From the NCBI RefSeq assembly GCF_018143015.1, contig NC_054740.1, positions 69,031,356 to 69,095,355 on the forward strand: a stretch of 64,000 nucleotides of DNA, read 5' to 3'. Under the pieces are notes generated by a model. It saw nothing but the letters and a program-made list of their open reading frames with translations. It searched no databases and was not told the origin of the DNA. The DNA comes from Lytechinus variegatus (Eukaryota; Echinodermata; Echinoidea; Temnopleuroida; Toxopneustidae). Position 1 is the first letter of the stretch. Every line of letters starts with the position of its first letter. Both the position numbers and the translations under genes were made by a program. This document shows positions 12,601 through 22,685 of the stretch, piece by piece.

Positions 12601-14325
12601 GAAGTATGAGAGAACATTTTTTTTCAAATCCTTTCATGTGCTACAAAGGTTATGGTGCTTGAACAGTGGCATACTGATGGGTTGGGGCTCGGGGTGCTCG
12701 CTTCCCCCCCCAAAAAAAAAAAAAAAAAAAAAAAAATCATGACCAAGAAAAAAAGTGGAAAGAAAATAACAGAAAACATGGAAAGTGAAATATGATATCG
12801 CTTTCTGAATATTATGTCAAAATCACAAAATTAGATATTTTAATGAAATGGTGGAAATTTTTTTGCTTGCTCGCTTCACAACTTTTTAATACATTTTACT
12901 CGATCTGCCATATCTTGCTCCTTCAAAATTGACTCAATAAACCATAATGGTTTATTGAGTCAATTTTGAAGGAGCAACGATTGCCATTGAAAGACATGGG
13001 TCCTTTCCTGTTTGCCCTGTCAAGCACATAATTAAACTTGAATGATTCAATAACCCCTTGAAAATAGGATTCATGTCTTTTATAGGTACCATAACATGAT
13101 TGTTTCACATAATAAAAGGATTTGAAAAATTACAAATTCTCCCAATTAATATGCAAATCTTCCTACTTGGGTTCACAAAAAGTCTTATTTCCTTACTTAC
13201 ATGTATGAAGGAAAATTCAAAGGTAAAAGAAGTTTAAATGAAAAACAAAATAATTCAGGTAAATAAATAAAAATGTAATGCAAATTGACAGCATGATTCG
13301 AAAATTCTGGCAAAGACAATGAAAAGATTAAGAGAAAGTGTGCTGATTAGCATAAAGCCTTATTGTCAAATTTCTAATTTCTGCCATTTTGGCGCAAGCC
13401 TCTTTTTGAACAAAAACTTCCTGTGTTCGCTCAAGCATGAACAAAATTTATTTTTTAAATGACATTTCAAAGATAAGATCTCAGAGCATCTATTAACATC
13501 AAAATATAGATATATTTTGAAACAATTTTTAATAGACTTTTCAAAACTGTCCCATTTTTTATAAGCACTGTATAGAAGGACTGTGCTAGTAGCCCACCTT
13601 TCAGAAAGATTCTCATGTTACGGATGTCTTTTTAACTTGTTTCGCATATAAAAATTCAGAAATCTGCCATAGTTTTCTTGAACAGCATGAGAAATATACA
13701 GAACTGGAAATATTTTCAATTTTGGACAAGCAGAAAGTTATGAAAAATGAATACAGTACCACTACAAGCAATATAAAAGGAATGTAACACCAAAGATGAC
13801 TCCCTAATCTTCAAATTTATGATCTAATATAAATCAATTGTTTCACCACAATTCAGAAATTGTCTCCAAGTGCTTGGTGAGTTTGTGTAAAAAATATACT
13901 TGGAATGAATATGCTCTTATACATCAATTTGTACTTGGTTTTAGGAGTCAAATTCTTGGCTGTGGAACAATCTGGTCATGTTTCTAATAATGAAAGCAAC
14001 AACACCAAGATATTTGTATTTTCATACATTGCTGGACGTTCAAATTGAAACAAAGAACTTGCTTACGCATAAGATCACCATCGGCTCTTTTGACAATCAC
14101 TGTCATGGCCTGACCATACTCCAGAGCAATCTGGAGGTTCACCTCTTCCACACAAACATCCTGGGGAAGATCTTCCAGAAGGGGATCATCGAGGACCTCA
14201 CCAAGTTCCTTCCGCACGATAGCCATTGCATCCAGGTGAGAGAGCGGTTCTTCTCCTCCTGGTTGCCGTGGTGATACAGGTGATGATGATGGAAGAGGTA
14301 TTTCATCCTTCTCTGTCACTTCCAT
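9641..14325 (-). CDS. SNRNP25: U11/U12 small nuclear ribonucleoprotein 25 kDa protein
   Basis: Four exons on the minus strand splice cleanly: 14325-14067, 11916-11811, 10929-10855 and 9710-9641 (stop TGA), 510 nt, 169 residues. Donors are GTAAGC, GTAAGG and GTGAGT; all acceptors are AG. The product contains DPLLEDLP, EEVNLQIALEYGQAMTV, the PVVVMQTATVQDLK segment, RYVWRSYYL, GEKLTDDYKKLRDYGIRN and VTFVKRL, colinear with the human 25 kDa protein, which has a ubiquitin-like fold. In the family this protein is part of the U11/U12 di-snRNP and acts in the nucleus at minor-spliceosome intron recognition. It is longer than the 132-residue human protein because of an acidic/proline-rich N-terminal extension of about 36 residues; an in-frame TGA just upstream fixes the start, though the internal Met at residue 33 matches the human start better. 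An acceptor at 14351 shows a further 5' UTR exon upstream. Confidence 0.96.
10507..10738. mobile_element. MITE with CCTGGG...TACAAAGAG inverted ends
   Basis: About 232 bp. The left end CCTGGGGCCTGTCTTACAAA is mirrored by CTTTGTAAGACAGCCCAGG on the right. The interior is AT-rich and noncoding. Located in the last intron of SNRNP25. Superfamily not determined. Confidence 0.75.
10990..11266. mobile_element. MITE, same family as 55124-55432, opposite orientation
   Basis: The left part (CCCGTATTCC, CCATGGTCTTA, ATTATGGGAAGCCAAA, GTTTAC) matches the reverse complement of the right part of 55124-55432. The right part (CAACTGGCT, ATAGTTA, ACTTTAAACCA) matches the reverse complement of that copy's left part. 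Diverged inverted ends, no coding capacity. Lies across the intron just left of SNRNP25 exon 2. Confidence 0.65.
11433..11690 (+). mobile_element. tRNA-derived SINE
   Basis: Starts with a tRNA-like box A (TGGCCCAGTGGATTAG) and a box B-like GGGTTCATATCTC, followed by the body TGTGCTGCACTCAACCCAGG that is shared with the copies at 32.6, 48.4 and 53.4 kb. The copy is diverged and lies in the SNRNP25 intron between exons 2 and 3. Confidence 0.75.
12182..13578. mobile_element. 1.4 kb foldback (long inverted-repeat) element
   Basis: The two halves are inverted copies. Left landmarks in order are TACAGTGCATATAAAAA, GGGACAG, GATGCTCTG, TTTTGTTCACGCTTGAGCG, GGCTTGCGCCAAAATGGCA and ATCAGCACACTTCC. The right half carries their complements in reverse order: GTGTGCTGAT, TGCCATTTTGGCGCAAGCC, CGCTCAAGCATGAACAAA, CAGAGCATC, CTGTCCC and TTATAAGCACTGTA. 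They meet in a near-perfect hairpin at 12914-12978. A small C/A-tract insert lies in the left arm near 12660-12740. It is noncoding and in the intron between SNRNP25 exons 1 and 2; the nascent transcript could fold into long dsRNA. Confidence 0.8.
12914..12978. repeat. Near-perfect palindrome at the foldback centre
   Basis: About 30 bp arms (TTGCTCCTTCAAAATTGACT and onward) are mirrored around CCATAATGG, with no mismatch seen. The rest of the foldback arms are clearly diverged, so the centre is better preserved or more recently formed. Confidence 0.85.
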
Positions 14326-15697
14326 AATTCAATTGTTGAATAACACTGTTCTGGAATAAAAAAAATCACATTAATAATTAGAAATATTTGAGTTTATAAC
14401 AAAATATTGAAGGAATAAATCAAAATTAAATATTTTTGTGGAAGCAGGTGGAAATGTAAGAAAACACAAAAAGTTTACGAAGAAACTGACATAATAACAA
14501 GCAAATGATGAGTTTGGTAGTAACACTAGGCACTCATGGTGGTAGCAGCGTGGTATGGAGGGATTTATGAAGCTGTACGTGCAGCTACCTTTATGATGCT
14601 TACGCTGGACAATTTTAGGAAGGGCTGGGGAACAGAGATGTTTCATACCAGGGGTCTTGTGAGGGGGGTGGGGTGGCTTCAGAAGAGAACTCTTGTTCGC
14701 ATAGAGAACTGGAAAAGGAGTTTATCAAAGTGGCACGCCCCTGTACCCGCGATGTATTTAAGTACCCCCCCCCCCCCGATAATGGTCCTTGATATTAAAT
14801 GCTTATCTGGGAAGTGGATGCACTTCGATATTGAATAAAAGTGACTAGGCTAAGATATATTAACCTTGAATTAATTTTAAGCTAAAATTCCATAAACCAG
14901 TGACAAGCTGGAGAATTTTTATAAATATGGAGCCAGGGCACAAAAATAACCAAAATTCATTTTGTAAAATTTAGTGACAAGTTCGGGAAAGGGTTCTTAC
15001 TTCTGAATCCAGAAAGGATCTATTAATATCAAACTGCCTCTTATTTCAAGGGGGGGGGGGTTCACTTTAGAAGGATGGCTTTTCTATAGCAAATCTACAG
15101 ACCAATGTTCAGTCAGATACACCCTTAAAATAAATTCAATTCCAGCTAGAAGTAGATGTAATATATTTGAGAACTACATTGTAGAACCTGCATCAGATGT
15201 ACATGTAGGTTCTCATCAATTTAATTCCTTTCTTATTGAGTTATAGATTGTATGTCCTTCATGCTCTTGTCATTGTTGTTGACTTGAATCTGTTCTTCTA
15301 TCTTCTTCATCTTGTATTCAATGAAATTGAATTCAACATTCATTTCCAAAGAATAAAAGCATTAATACAATTTCAAAAATTAAATATTTATAACAATGGA
15401 GGTAGCAATAAAAACATATAAAAAAGCTTATCCATACAAAGTACACTACATACATAACCATAAAAACAAACAACTTCATCATCTCCAGCTCTAACTTTTA
15501 ATCTGTCCCTAATTCAAATGGAAAATGAAATCTTCTGACCGTTCTTCCTTTCTGGGATCTCACCGTTTTTAATCTCCATCTTGTCTGAAGTTCAGGTCAG
15601 CTATCTTTCATTTATCCTTCTTTTTCATTCTGAATATAATGTAATTTATTGAACTAGTAAAACTGAAACAGCAACAGGATAAGTGACATGAAACATG
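14326..15697. other. SNRNP25 5' UTR and upstream intron/spacer
   Basis: 14326-14350 is 5' UTR on the minus strand. At 14351 a TTTTTTTTATTCCAG acceptor indicates a spliced upstream leader. The rest is AT-rich with short C and G runs (14766-14778, 15050-15060). No gene or named repeat is seen. Confidence 0.5.
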
Positions 15698-15872
15698 CAG
15701 GGGCCGCGGAACCGGGGGGGGGGGGGGGCTTCAGCCCTCCACTTTTTTCCAAAACAGTGTACAAAATTCAAAAAAATAAAAATGAACAAATGATTCTGAT
15801 TTTTAGCATGGTCAGCCCCCCACTTTTAACTCTGCACCCTCCCCCACTTTGAAAACCGTTCCGCGGCCCCTG
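15698..15872. mobile_element. Short hAT-like MITE
   Basis: 175 bp bounded by a perfect 15 bp inverted repeat, CAGGGGCCGCGGAAC and GTTCCGCGGCCCCTG. The CAGGGG terminus is typical of hAT elements. I could not find a clean 8 bp target duplication (ACATG occurs on both sides), so the superfamily is inferred. Confidence 0.65.
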
Positions 15873-16514
15873 ACATGTGAAATGAATTCGTGACATCACC
15901 AAGTCCAAGACTGAAGACAATCACAATGCATGCCAAGCCAGGCCATGGCTCACTCACACATTTTATTAATTTATACGAGGTTACATCAGTTAAAATTAAA
16001 GCTCACCAATTCTCAGCTCAGCACAAACAAATGGATCTATTTTGATCGTTAATTCTGTTATGCATTAAATCCACATGCTTCAGATGTATTATTAGGAACA
16101 AATTTGGAACTGCTACAAAACTACCAGTCAGTCTCAGCACAATCAATCCCAGACAGTCACAATGGCCAAAGATGTGGCTCCCGTAAGATCATAGTTTACG
16201 CTACGGGAATTGAAAATGATTTTGCCCGGGACTCAAGGCGTCGCAAGCTTGCGAGATCCGCTATACACACGCGCCCTACATGTCTTTCTGCACATGTGTG
16301 TCTCAATCTAGTCTCAAATCAGATACACTATACGATTCAGAGGTTTAGTTTAGTTTAATATTTTAGAGACATTCCTCACAAAAAAACTTACTGAAACCAA
16401 AATCATTAAATAATTAAATTGAGTAGTCAATCAATAATATTCCTTATTCCACCATCCTCCTTAAAGGTATGGATTTTCAATTATCTCATATTTAAAAAAA
16501 TGATTAAGTAAGAC

Positions 16515-16836
16515 TATTACCCGGAAGTAGCGGAAAATAGCGCGCGCCAGTGGTTTGTCTTTGTTTTTGTTTTTTTACTCCCCCTGCACCGCCGTACCTG
16601 CGCCGGTGGCAGAGAGATCTCTGTGGCCATGGCTGGCCGGCCGGTGGTCCGTTATGTATGTTGTCGGAGAGTAGGCTGTGTTTGACTGACTGTTGGTTGT
16701 CTTTAGTCGCAGCTGGATAGCTTGTAAAGGAGAAAATCAGTTCCTTTAGCGATTGGACTGTGGATATTGTTCAGTTATCTCATGCAACTGCCTGCCCTGG
16801 TAGTAAGCATTCGCTGTGCTGACACGTACATGCCTG
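16515..16836 (+). promoter_or_regulatory. Candidate CpG-rich promoter and noncoding first exon
   Basis: A local burst of CpG in otherwise AT-rich DNA, with an ETS-type site CCGGAAGTAG (16521-16530), GCGCGCGCC and CCGGCCGG. A consensus donor GTAAGT begins at 16836, so about 16560-16835 could be a first exon on the plus strand. The only ATG-led frame in it (ATGGCTGGCC) is 18 codons. It could serve the kelch-like gene 25 kb downstream, whose first recognised exon has an upstream acceptor, and in the other direction SNRNP25. No TATA box is evident. Inference only. Confidence 0.4.
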
Positions 16837-17224
16837 TAAGTCTAACTTTAACATTTTTCTTTTGGCAAACCACACGGGGGAGGCCCAAATATTACACGAA
16901 TGACAAGTGCATGCGATTTTTATGCACACATGTCGTATTCATCTATCACGATTCTGTGATTCATAAATTTGAATTGTACATAAGCTATATCGCTGGTTGT
17001 AGCAAATGCTTTGTGCGGTCATGTTTTCCCCCTCTCCTTGTGATCTGTCTCACTTTTATAAACAAGATGTAAATTCATAAATATTCATGGGCATCAATTT
17101 TCGTTCATTGATCCATGTGCCACAGCTCAGCACTAGCACAGCTACACTTCTCACTCCGGAACAAAGATGACGGAAGGAGCGGGCAGAAAGGGTAGATCTG
17201 GATCTAGTCTAGCCTCTAGGTCTA
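16837..17224. other. Gene-free spacer or intron
   Basis: AT-rich sequence after the candidate first exon. I see no gene, named repeat or RNA. Confidence 0.4.
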
Positions 17225-17782
17225 TTAGTATACCTAACCCAGGGAGCTCCCATCCGCGCAGCGGGCGAGAGCCCAGGGGCTTACCGTGTATTTGACCATA
17301 CTCACGGGACTAGCGTGATTTATGGTCTAAATATTTCTCCAAATGAATTGTGAAAAGAGAAATTATGCACTTACCATGATTGTATGGATGAAGGTCTAAC
17401 GAGTGGCAGTTTTCCTGACATATGGGCACAGACTGGAACCTCAAAAAACGAAAAGTTCTCTCCTTTTACCCGTCTCGATCGGCCAATTTTTGTTAAGAAT
17501 TGCAACAAAATGGCTGATCGAAACGGGGGTAGAAGGAGAGAACTTTTTGTTTTTTGAGGTTCCAGTCTGTGCCCAGATGTCAGGAAAACTGCCACTCATT
17601 AGACCTTCATCCATACAATCATGGTAAGTGCATAATTTCTCTTTTCACAATTCATTTGGAGAAATATTTAGACCATAAATCACGCTAGTCCCTTGAGTAT
17701 GGTCAAATACATGGTAAGCCCCTGGGCTCCCGCCCGCGCAGTGGGCGGGAGCTCCTACATGTAGGGTTATAGTATACCCAGT
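17225..17782. mobile_element. 560 bp palindromic foldback element
   Basis: Arms of about 250 bp mirror each other around 17500. GGGAGCTCCC, CGCGCAGCGGGCG, GAGCCCAGGGGCTTACC on the left matches GGTAAGCCCCTGGGCTC, CGCGCAGTGGGCGGGAGCTCC on the right. The outer edges AGTATACCTAACCC and GGGTTATAGTATACC extend the inverted repeat. Both strands carry near-identical 74-codon frames, a by-product of the symmetry. Noncoding MITE-like element; superfamily unknown. Confidence 0.75.
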
Positions 17783-18685
17783 TTGATGTGTGTCTGAACA
17801 GTCAGTTTTAAACAGCCTTTTGGAAAAATTAACAAGCAAAGTTTCATAGTACAAAATGTTAGGCAATATTATTATAGAGAACAAAATAGAAAATGATTGC
17901 AAATTTACAACTACATAGTACATGTAGTATTGTCTACTGAATTCATATTCGTTAGTGTTATCCGAAGACAAATATTAAGAAGGCTTCAAATTTTCAGTGT
18001 CCAGACACCCGACCCCCCCCCCCTTCCCCACTGCTACGGTAATGAAAAAACAATATCTCTCTTTTTTCAGGGGAAAATTTCAGAAAAATGAACCAAGAAA
18101 AAAAAGGATATTCTTAAAAAGGAGAATGTCCTATCTGTAGAAGACCATTTCCTTGAAAAAGTAGAAGGAAATCAACCTGTGTTAAAGTCAGGATGCAGCA
18201 TCTTGAGTGACTGTATTACTTTATATACATATATATGCCCTAAGGTGTTAGAAATATTGTCACTTCGTAAAAATGAAAAAAATATTTTTCTAGGTACCAG
18301 TACATATCAGTTTTTATGTAGGCCTACATATAGGTCTACATCAGTAGGCTACAAGCCATTTTCATGTTCTGAAACTATTTTTAACTTAAGTCAAATGTAA
18401 AATGGATTAAAAATTATCGTTCCTCTTGAAGTTGAATCACTCAATTATGAAATGAGGGACAAATTGAAACAGTTTAAATACTTATATATTTCATGCTATT
18501 TTACTGATAAGTTTTATTGTTCTAAGTATAGTATTGTAGTATTGAAGAAGACATGATGCTTGATAACTTGTGGCAACAAATGTAGAGGGCTTATTTTCTG
18601 AGATTGGCAGATCGATGAATTACAATACAATGTATATATTTTTTACCAGAATATAAAAGAGCTAACTTTAGAATGTAGCTAATAC
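17783..18685. other. Gene-free spacer
   Basis: AT-rich sequence with a C-run near 18014. No gene or recognisable repeat. Confidence 0.4.
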
Positions 18686-18689
18686 TTAA

Positions 18690-19240
18690 ATGACAAGTCC
18701 GCCCTCACAAAAAGTTAGGACAGAAATCCAACAAGCATAACAATGAAAATTTCATAAAAATGGGATGTTAAATAAGAAAGTTTTGATGTTTAATTCACAA
18801 AACACTGTACATGTATATGCACATCCTGGTCAAAATGCAAATAAGGGACTTTGGATGAAGTCATCCACTCACTACATCTTTTTTTATAAATATGAAATTA
18901 TATTTTAATTTTTTCCTCAATGTCATATGAAACAGATTTATCCCTCCCTGAACATCCCAAATTACCATTATTTTAACATTTTGTGGTTTGGTCAAGTTGG
19001 TCATTATTGTCAAATCTGTAAAAAATGAAATGTTGTATAAATATAATTCAAACAATAAAATCAAAGGAAATGGTGAGTGAGGGACATTAGTTGTTTATAA
19101 CTGTTTTGTGACAAAAAAGGAAAACAAAAATTTCATAATATTCTGTCTTATTTCGCATCTGATTTTGATGAAGTTTTCAGCATTATGCTTGATTTTTTTT
19201 CCTGTTGATTCAAATCAACATTTTCCTGAGGTGAACTTAC
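18690..19240. mobile_element. TTAA-type MITE, diverged copy
   Basis: Begins after TTAA (18686-18689) with ACAAGTCCGCCCTCACAAAAAG and ends with TTCAAATCAAC...CTGAGGTGAAC. Internal blocks (AAAATTTCATAAAAATGGG, AAATAAGAAAGTTTTGATG, GTCAAATCTGTAAAAAATG, CATCTGATTTTGATGAA) match 22686-23270 in the same order. It is a long-TIR, noncoding element. Confidence 0.7.
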
Positions 19241-20535
19241 AATATTTATACCATGCTCAGTGAGGAAGAAAACTGGTATGAATTCATATTTTGGGCAAGT
19301 AAGAGTGTCAGACTGAAATGCAATTTCACTGATGCTTCAGCTGAGTGATTTTTTTTTGTCTGAAGATTGGCAACTTTAATAGAGCAATTTTTCTCACTAT
19401 CCATGGCTAAAAAGTTGCAAGTCTGATTAACCATAATGATGAGCTTTTGTTCACTGTAAACCAAAAGTAGGGGGAAAAAGTCCAGTACATCTGTGTTATA
19501 TTTCACCTTTTTCAGCTTGAAATGTATTACATGATGGCAGTGGTACAACACATACATTAGTGACAAATTAATGAAAAAGATTAGTGTTGTTCTTTATTAA
19601 ATGAATTTTCGGACTCCTATATCAAAATTATGGAATATATTTATTTACCTTTGAATATTAGCCTTCTCCGTTTGGACTACTCCCTTATTGTGTGGTACAT
19701 GCTTAAAGGTGGTGTCACACCTTGGCGTTTTAGACAGCGTATGCCCGACGTATCAAAATTTCTCTAAAACGTTGGCATACGCTGAACTTTGATATTTTTT
19801 TTTCAACTCTGGGCGTATACTTAGCGTATTCATAACGAGTTGGACATATACACAACGTATTAGTAACTTATATCGAACGCTTCGTTAACTTATAAGTAAC
19901 GTATTCCAACGAATGCTTAGCGTTTTGCTGGCGTACACAACTTATGCCCTACGATAGCCTAACTTACGCATAGCGCGCGGCAGCATATCGCTGACGAACA
20001 CGTGTCGTAGCCTATAAAAAGTCTGCCGCTCGCCGCTGTCACACCTAGGCGTTTTAGACAGCGTATGCCCGACGTAGGAGGAATTTGGCGAATACGCTGG
20101 CGTACGTCGAATACGTTACGAGTAAGTTTTGCATACGTTAAGAGTACGCTAAAACACGCTGGTATACGTCGTCATACGGCGAGGTCGTCGAAAAATTTTG
20201 TGCAAGCACAAAATTTTTCGACGTATGCCAGCGTATGGCTCATACGTCCCGCACACGCGGGCCATAAGTTGTAGGCAAGTTACGCGATCATTGATACACG
20301 TTGACACACGTTACTCGTAAGTTACTCATAAGTCGATGTACGTCGAGATAATGTCCAGCGTACCCTAAAACTTACTTCTAACCTATGGGTAACGTGCTTT
20401 GAACGTATGTGTAACTTAACTCCAACGTATATTGACGTATGAAGACGTGCTCCGGACGACCACAAAACTTACTGAACGTGTTTATAACTTACAGCTACCG
20501 TATAATGACGTATTGACAACGTTTATAGGAATTGG

Positions 20536-20543
20536 TATATAAA
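20536..20543 (+). promoter_or_regulatory. TATA box facing the element interior (left end)
   Basis: TATATAAA within GGTATATAAAGG, at the inner edge of the left subterminal array. A complementary copy exists on the other strand near 21001. Confidence 0.5.
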
Positions 20544-20620
20544 GGTGGGGTTCACAGGAGTTTTCTTCGGCATGGCGGTGGTGTATTGTGCGGTTATGAT
20601 TTGAATAGTCGAGCGGCAGC

Positions 20621-20630
20621 CTTTTTATAG
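20621..20630 (-). promoter_or_regulatory. TATA box facing the element interior (right end)
   Basis: Minus-strand CTATAAAAAG at the inner edge of the right subterminal array, about 50 nt upstream of the minus-strand ATG at 20573. The outer copy has the equivalent box on the plus strand at 20012-20020. Confidence 0.5.
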
Positions 20631-21561
20631 GCTACGACACGTGTTCGTCAGCGATACGCTGCAGCGCGCTATGCGTAAGTTAGGCTATCGTAGGGCATAA
20701 GTTGTGTACGCCAGCAATACGCTAAGCATTCGTTGGAATACGTTACTTATAAGTTAACGAAGCGTTCGATATAAGTTACTAATACGTTATGTATACGTCC
20801 AACTCGTTATGAATACGCTAAGTATACGCCCAGAGTTGAAAAAAAATCAAAGTTCAGCGTATGCCGACGTTTTAAAGAAATTTTGATACGTCGGGCATAC
20901 GCTGTCTAAAACGCCAAGGTGTGACAGCGCCATAACCGCACGATACATCACCTATCAATACCACCGCCATGCCGAAGAAAACTCCTGTGAACCCCACCTT
21001 TATATACCAATTCCTATAAACGTTGTCAATACGCATTTATACGGTAGCTGTAAGTTATAAACACGTTCAGTAAGTTTTGTGGTCGTCCGGAGCACGTCTT
21101 CATACGTCAATATACGTTGGAGTTAAGTTACACATACGTTCAAAGCACGTTACTCATAGGTTAGAAGTTTTAGGGTACGCTGGACATTATCTCGACGTAC
21201 ATCGACTTATGAGTAACTTACGAGTAACGTGTGTCAACGTGTATCAACGATCGCGTAACTTGCCTACAACTTATGGCCCGCGTATGCGGGACGTATGAGC
21301 CATACGCCGGCATACGTCGAAAAATTTTGAGCTTGCACAAAATTTTTCGACGACCTCGCCGTATGACGACGTATACCAGCGTGTTTTAGCGTACTCTTAA
21401 CGTATGCAAAACTTACCCGTAACGTATTCGACGTACGCCAGCGTATTCGCCAAATTCCTCATACGTCGGGCATACGCTGTCTAAAACGCCAAGGTGTGAC
21501 AGCGCCTTAAGTGTTTTACATTTTCACATGACCATCGGTTGATGACTAACATTAAATGTAG

Positions 21562-21780
21562 GAGGCGCGATAGCTCAGTCGGTAGAGCGGGGGATTCGTA
21601 TTCTTGTGACCCAGGTTTGATTCCCACTTGGTGCGCTAGTGCCCTTTGGTAAGGCCATTTCGGAGAGGACCTGAAGCCGTCGGTCCTCTGGTTGCTTGCT
21701 TATAAGCATTCATGCTTTCTTAGCAGTCCGGTAAAAAATCACCAATCACATGCTTTGAGATACATATATCCAAAGGGGTG
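21562..21780 (+). mobile_element. tRNA-headed SINE
   Basis: The first ~74 nt resemble a tRNA: box A TAGCTCAGTCGGTAGAGC, box B GGTTTGATTCC, and acceptor-like GCGCG and GTGCGC ends that pair partly. The T-arm does not fold in the normal way. The head is followed by an unrelated body (TTCGGAGAGGACCTGAAGCC and onward), as in SINEs. The 3' end is approximate. Confidence 0.65.
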
Positions 21781-22185
21781 ATAAATTTGAACATTTTGCA
21801 ATTCATGCTGAGCTATGAATCAAATCATTGGAAATGTATTCAGAGACCTGTGTTAAGGCCTGTATAAAGCCTAAAGTTGTAAAGAGTTTGTGAATTATAC
21901 TCAATTTTAACATTCCAACTATACAAAGTGGTAGGGGCCATCAGTTGTTTTTTCTGCCGCTTGAATTCAAATTTGGCTTTTTCAGCCATTAGAACTTTGA
22001 ATTTGGCAACAAATGTAGCATCCTCTATTGTTAGTCTTATCATAATTTAAAAATGGACATGAATTTGAGCACTTACTGTAAATGTACTACACATTAAGTA
22101 ATTGGCTGTTAGCAAGCTTCAGACAAAGACTGACTATATCCTGATTAAAAAAAAATTATTTTGTATTATATTTTAAGCGGCGTCT
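21781..22185. other. Gene-free spacer
   Basis: AT-rich. No gene or repeat recognised. Confidence 0.4.
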
Positions 22186-22685
22186 GATCAGAAAAACATG
22201 TAAAATAAGTAGGGCATACACATTCAAATTGTGTATGATCAGAAAAACATGTAAAATAAGTAGGGCATACACATTCAAATTGTCTTGTACTGTAAGCTTT
22301 TTTTTGTTTTAATATTCACTTCACATGTAAACTGTCCCAAAAACTCAGATTAAACAGTGTTGTCATTAAATTGTCTTGTACTGTAAGCTTTTTTTTGTTT
22401 TAATATTCACTTCACATGTAAACTGTCCCAAAAACTCAGATTAAACAGTCTGATCAGTCTGATCAGAAAAACATGTAAAATAAGTAGGGCATACACATTC
22501 AAATTGTCTTGTACTGTAAGCTTTTTTTTGTTTTAATATTCACTTCACATGTAAACTGTCCCAAAAACTCAGATTAAACAGTGTTGTCATTCAAATTGTC
22601 TTGTACTGTAAGCTTTTTTTTGTTTTAATATTCACTTCACATGTAAACTGTCCCAAAAACTCAGATTAAACAGTGTTGTCATTAA
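22186..22685. repeat. Compound local tandem duplication
   Basis: Two modules are repeated. Module 1 (GATCAGAAAAACATGTAAAA...GGGCATACACATTC, about 50 bp) starts at 22186, 22237 and 22461. Module 2 (CTTGTACTGTAAGC...CAGATTAAACAG, about 90 bp) starts near 22284, 22375, 22508 and 22600. Copies are nearly identical, so the duplication is recent. It abuts the MITE that starts at 22686. Confidence 0.9.

Larger units (their letters stand above)
20032..20931. mobile_element. Inner 900 bp copy, inverted relative to the outer element
   Basis: Runs from TIR to TIR. Left half is a ~500 bp CGTA-rich array ending in a rightward TATA box; right half is a ~300 bp array with a leftward TATA box; only about 75 bp separate them. 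The minus strand between the boxes has CCGCC before ATG and reads MPKKTPVNPT, resembling the start of a protein. This looks like an internally deleted transposon. At its insertion point in the outer copy about 12 bp (present in its own matching interior) are missing. Confidence 0.7.
19707..21506. mobile_element. CpG-rich terminal-inverted-repeat element interrupted by a second copy of itself
   Basis: Flanked by TTAA on both sides (19703-19706 and 21507-21510). The terminal motif (about GGCGCTGTCACACC then TTGGCGTTTTAGACAG, CGTATGCCCGACG) occurs four times: plus orientation at 19707 and 20032, minus orientation ending at 20931 and 21506. The order is A-B-A'-B', where A' and B' are inverted copies of A and B. 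A (19707-20031) plus B' (20932-21506) make one element; B-A' is a second. The body is dominated by short CGTA/TACG/GTAAGTT words and has CpG density far above the surroundings. No transposase frame. The TTAA target suggests Kolobok or piggyBac, but a 3 bp TTA target (PIF/Harbinger) cannot be excluded. Confidence 0.8.

Noticed and set aside
12479-12742. 87-codon frame ending in poly-lysine
   Set aside because: It is inside the foldback arm and ends in an A-run; composition artefact.
21562-21635. Functional tRNA gene
   Set aside because: The T-arm cannot form a standard 5 bp stem with a 7-base loop, the acceptor stem has mismatches, and the sequence continues into a SINE-like body.
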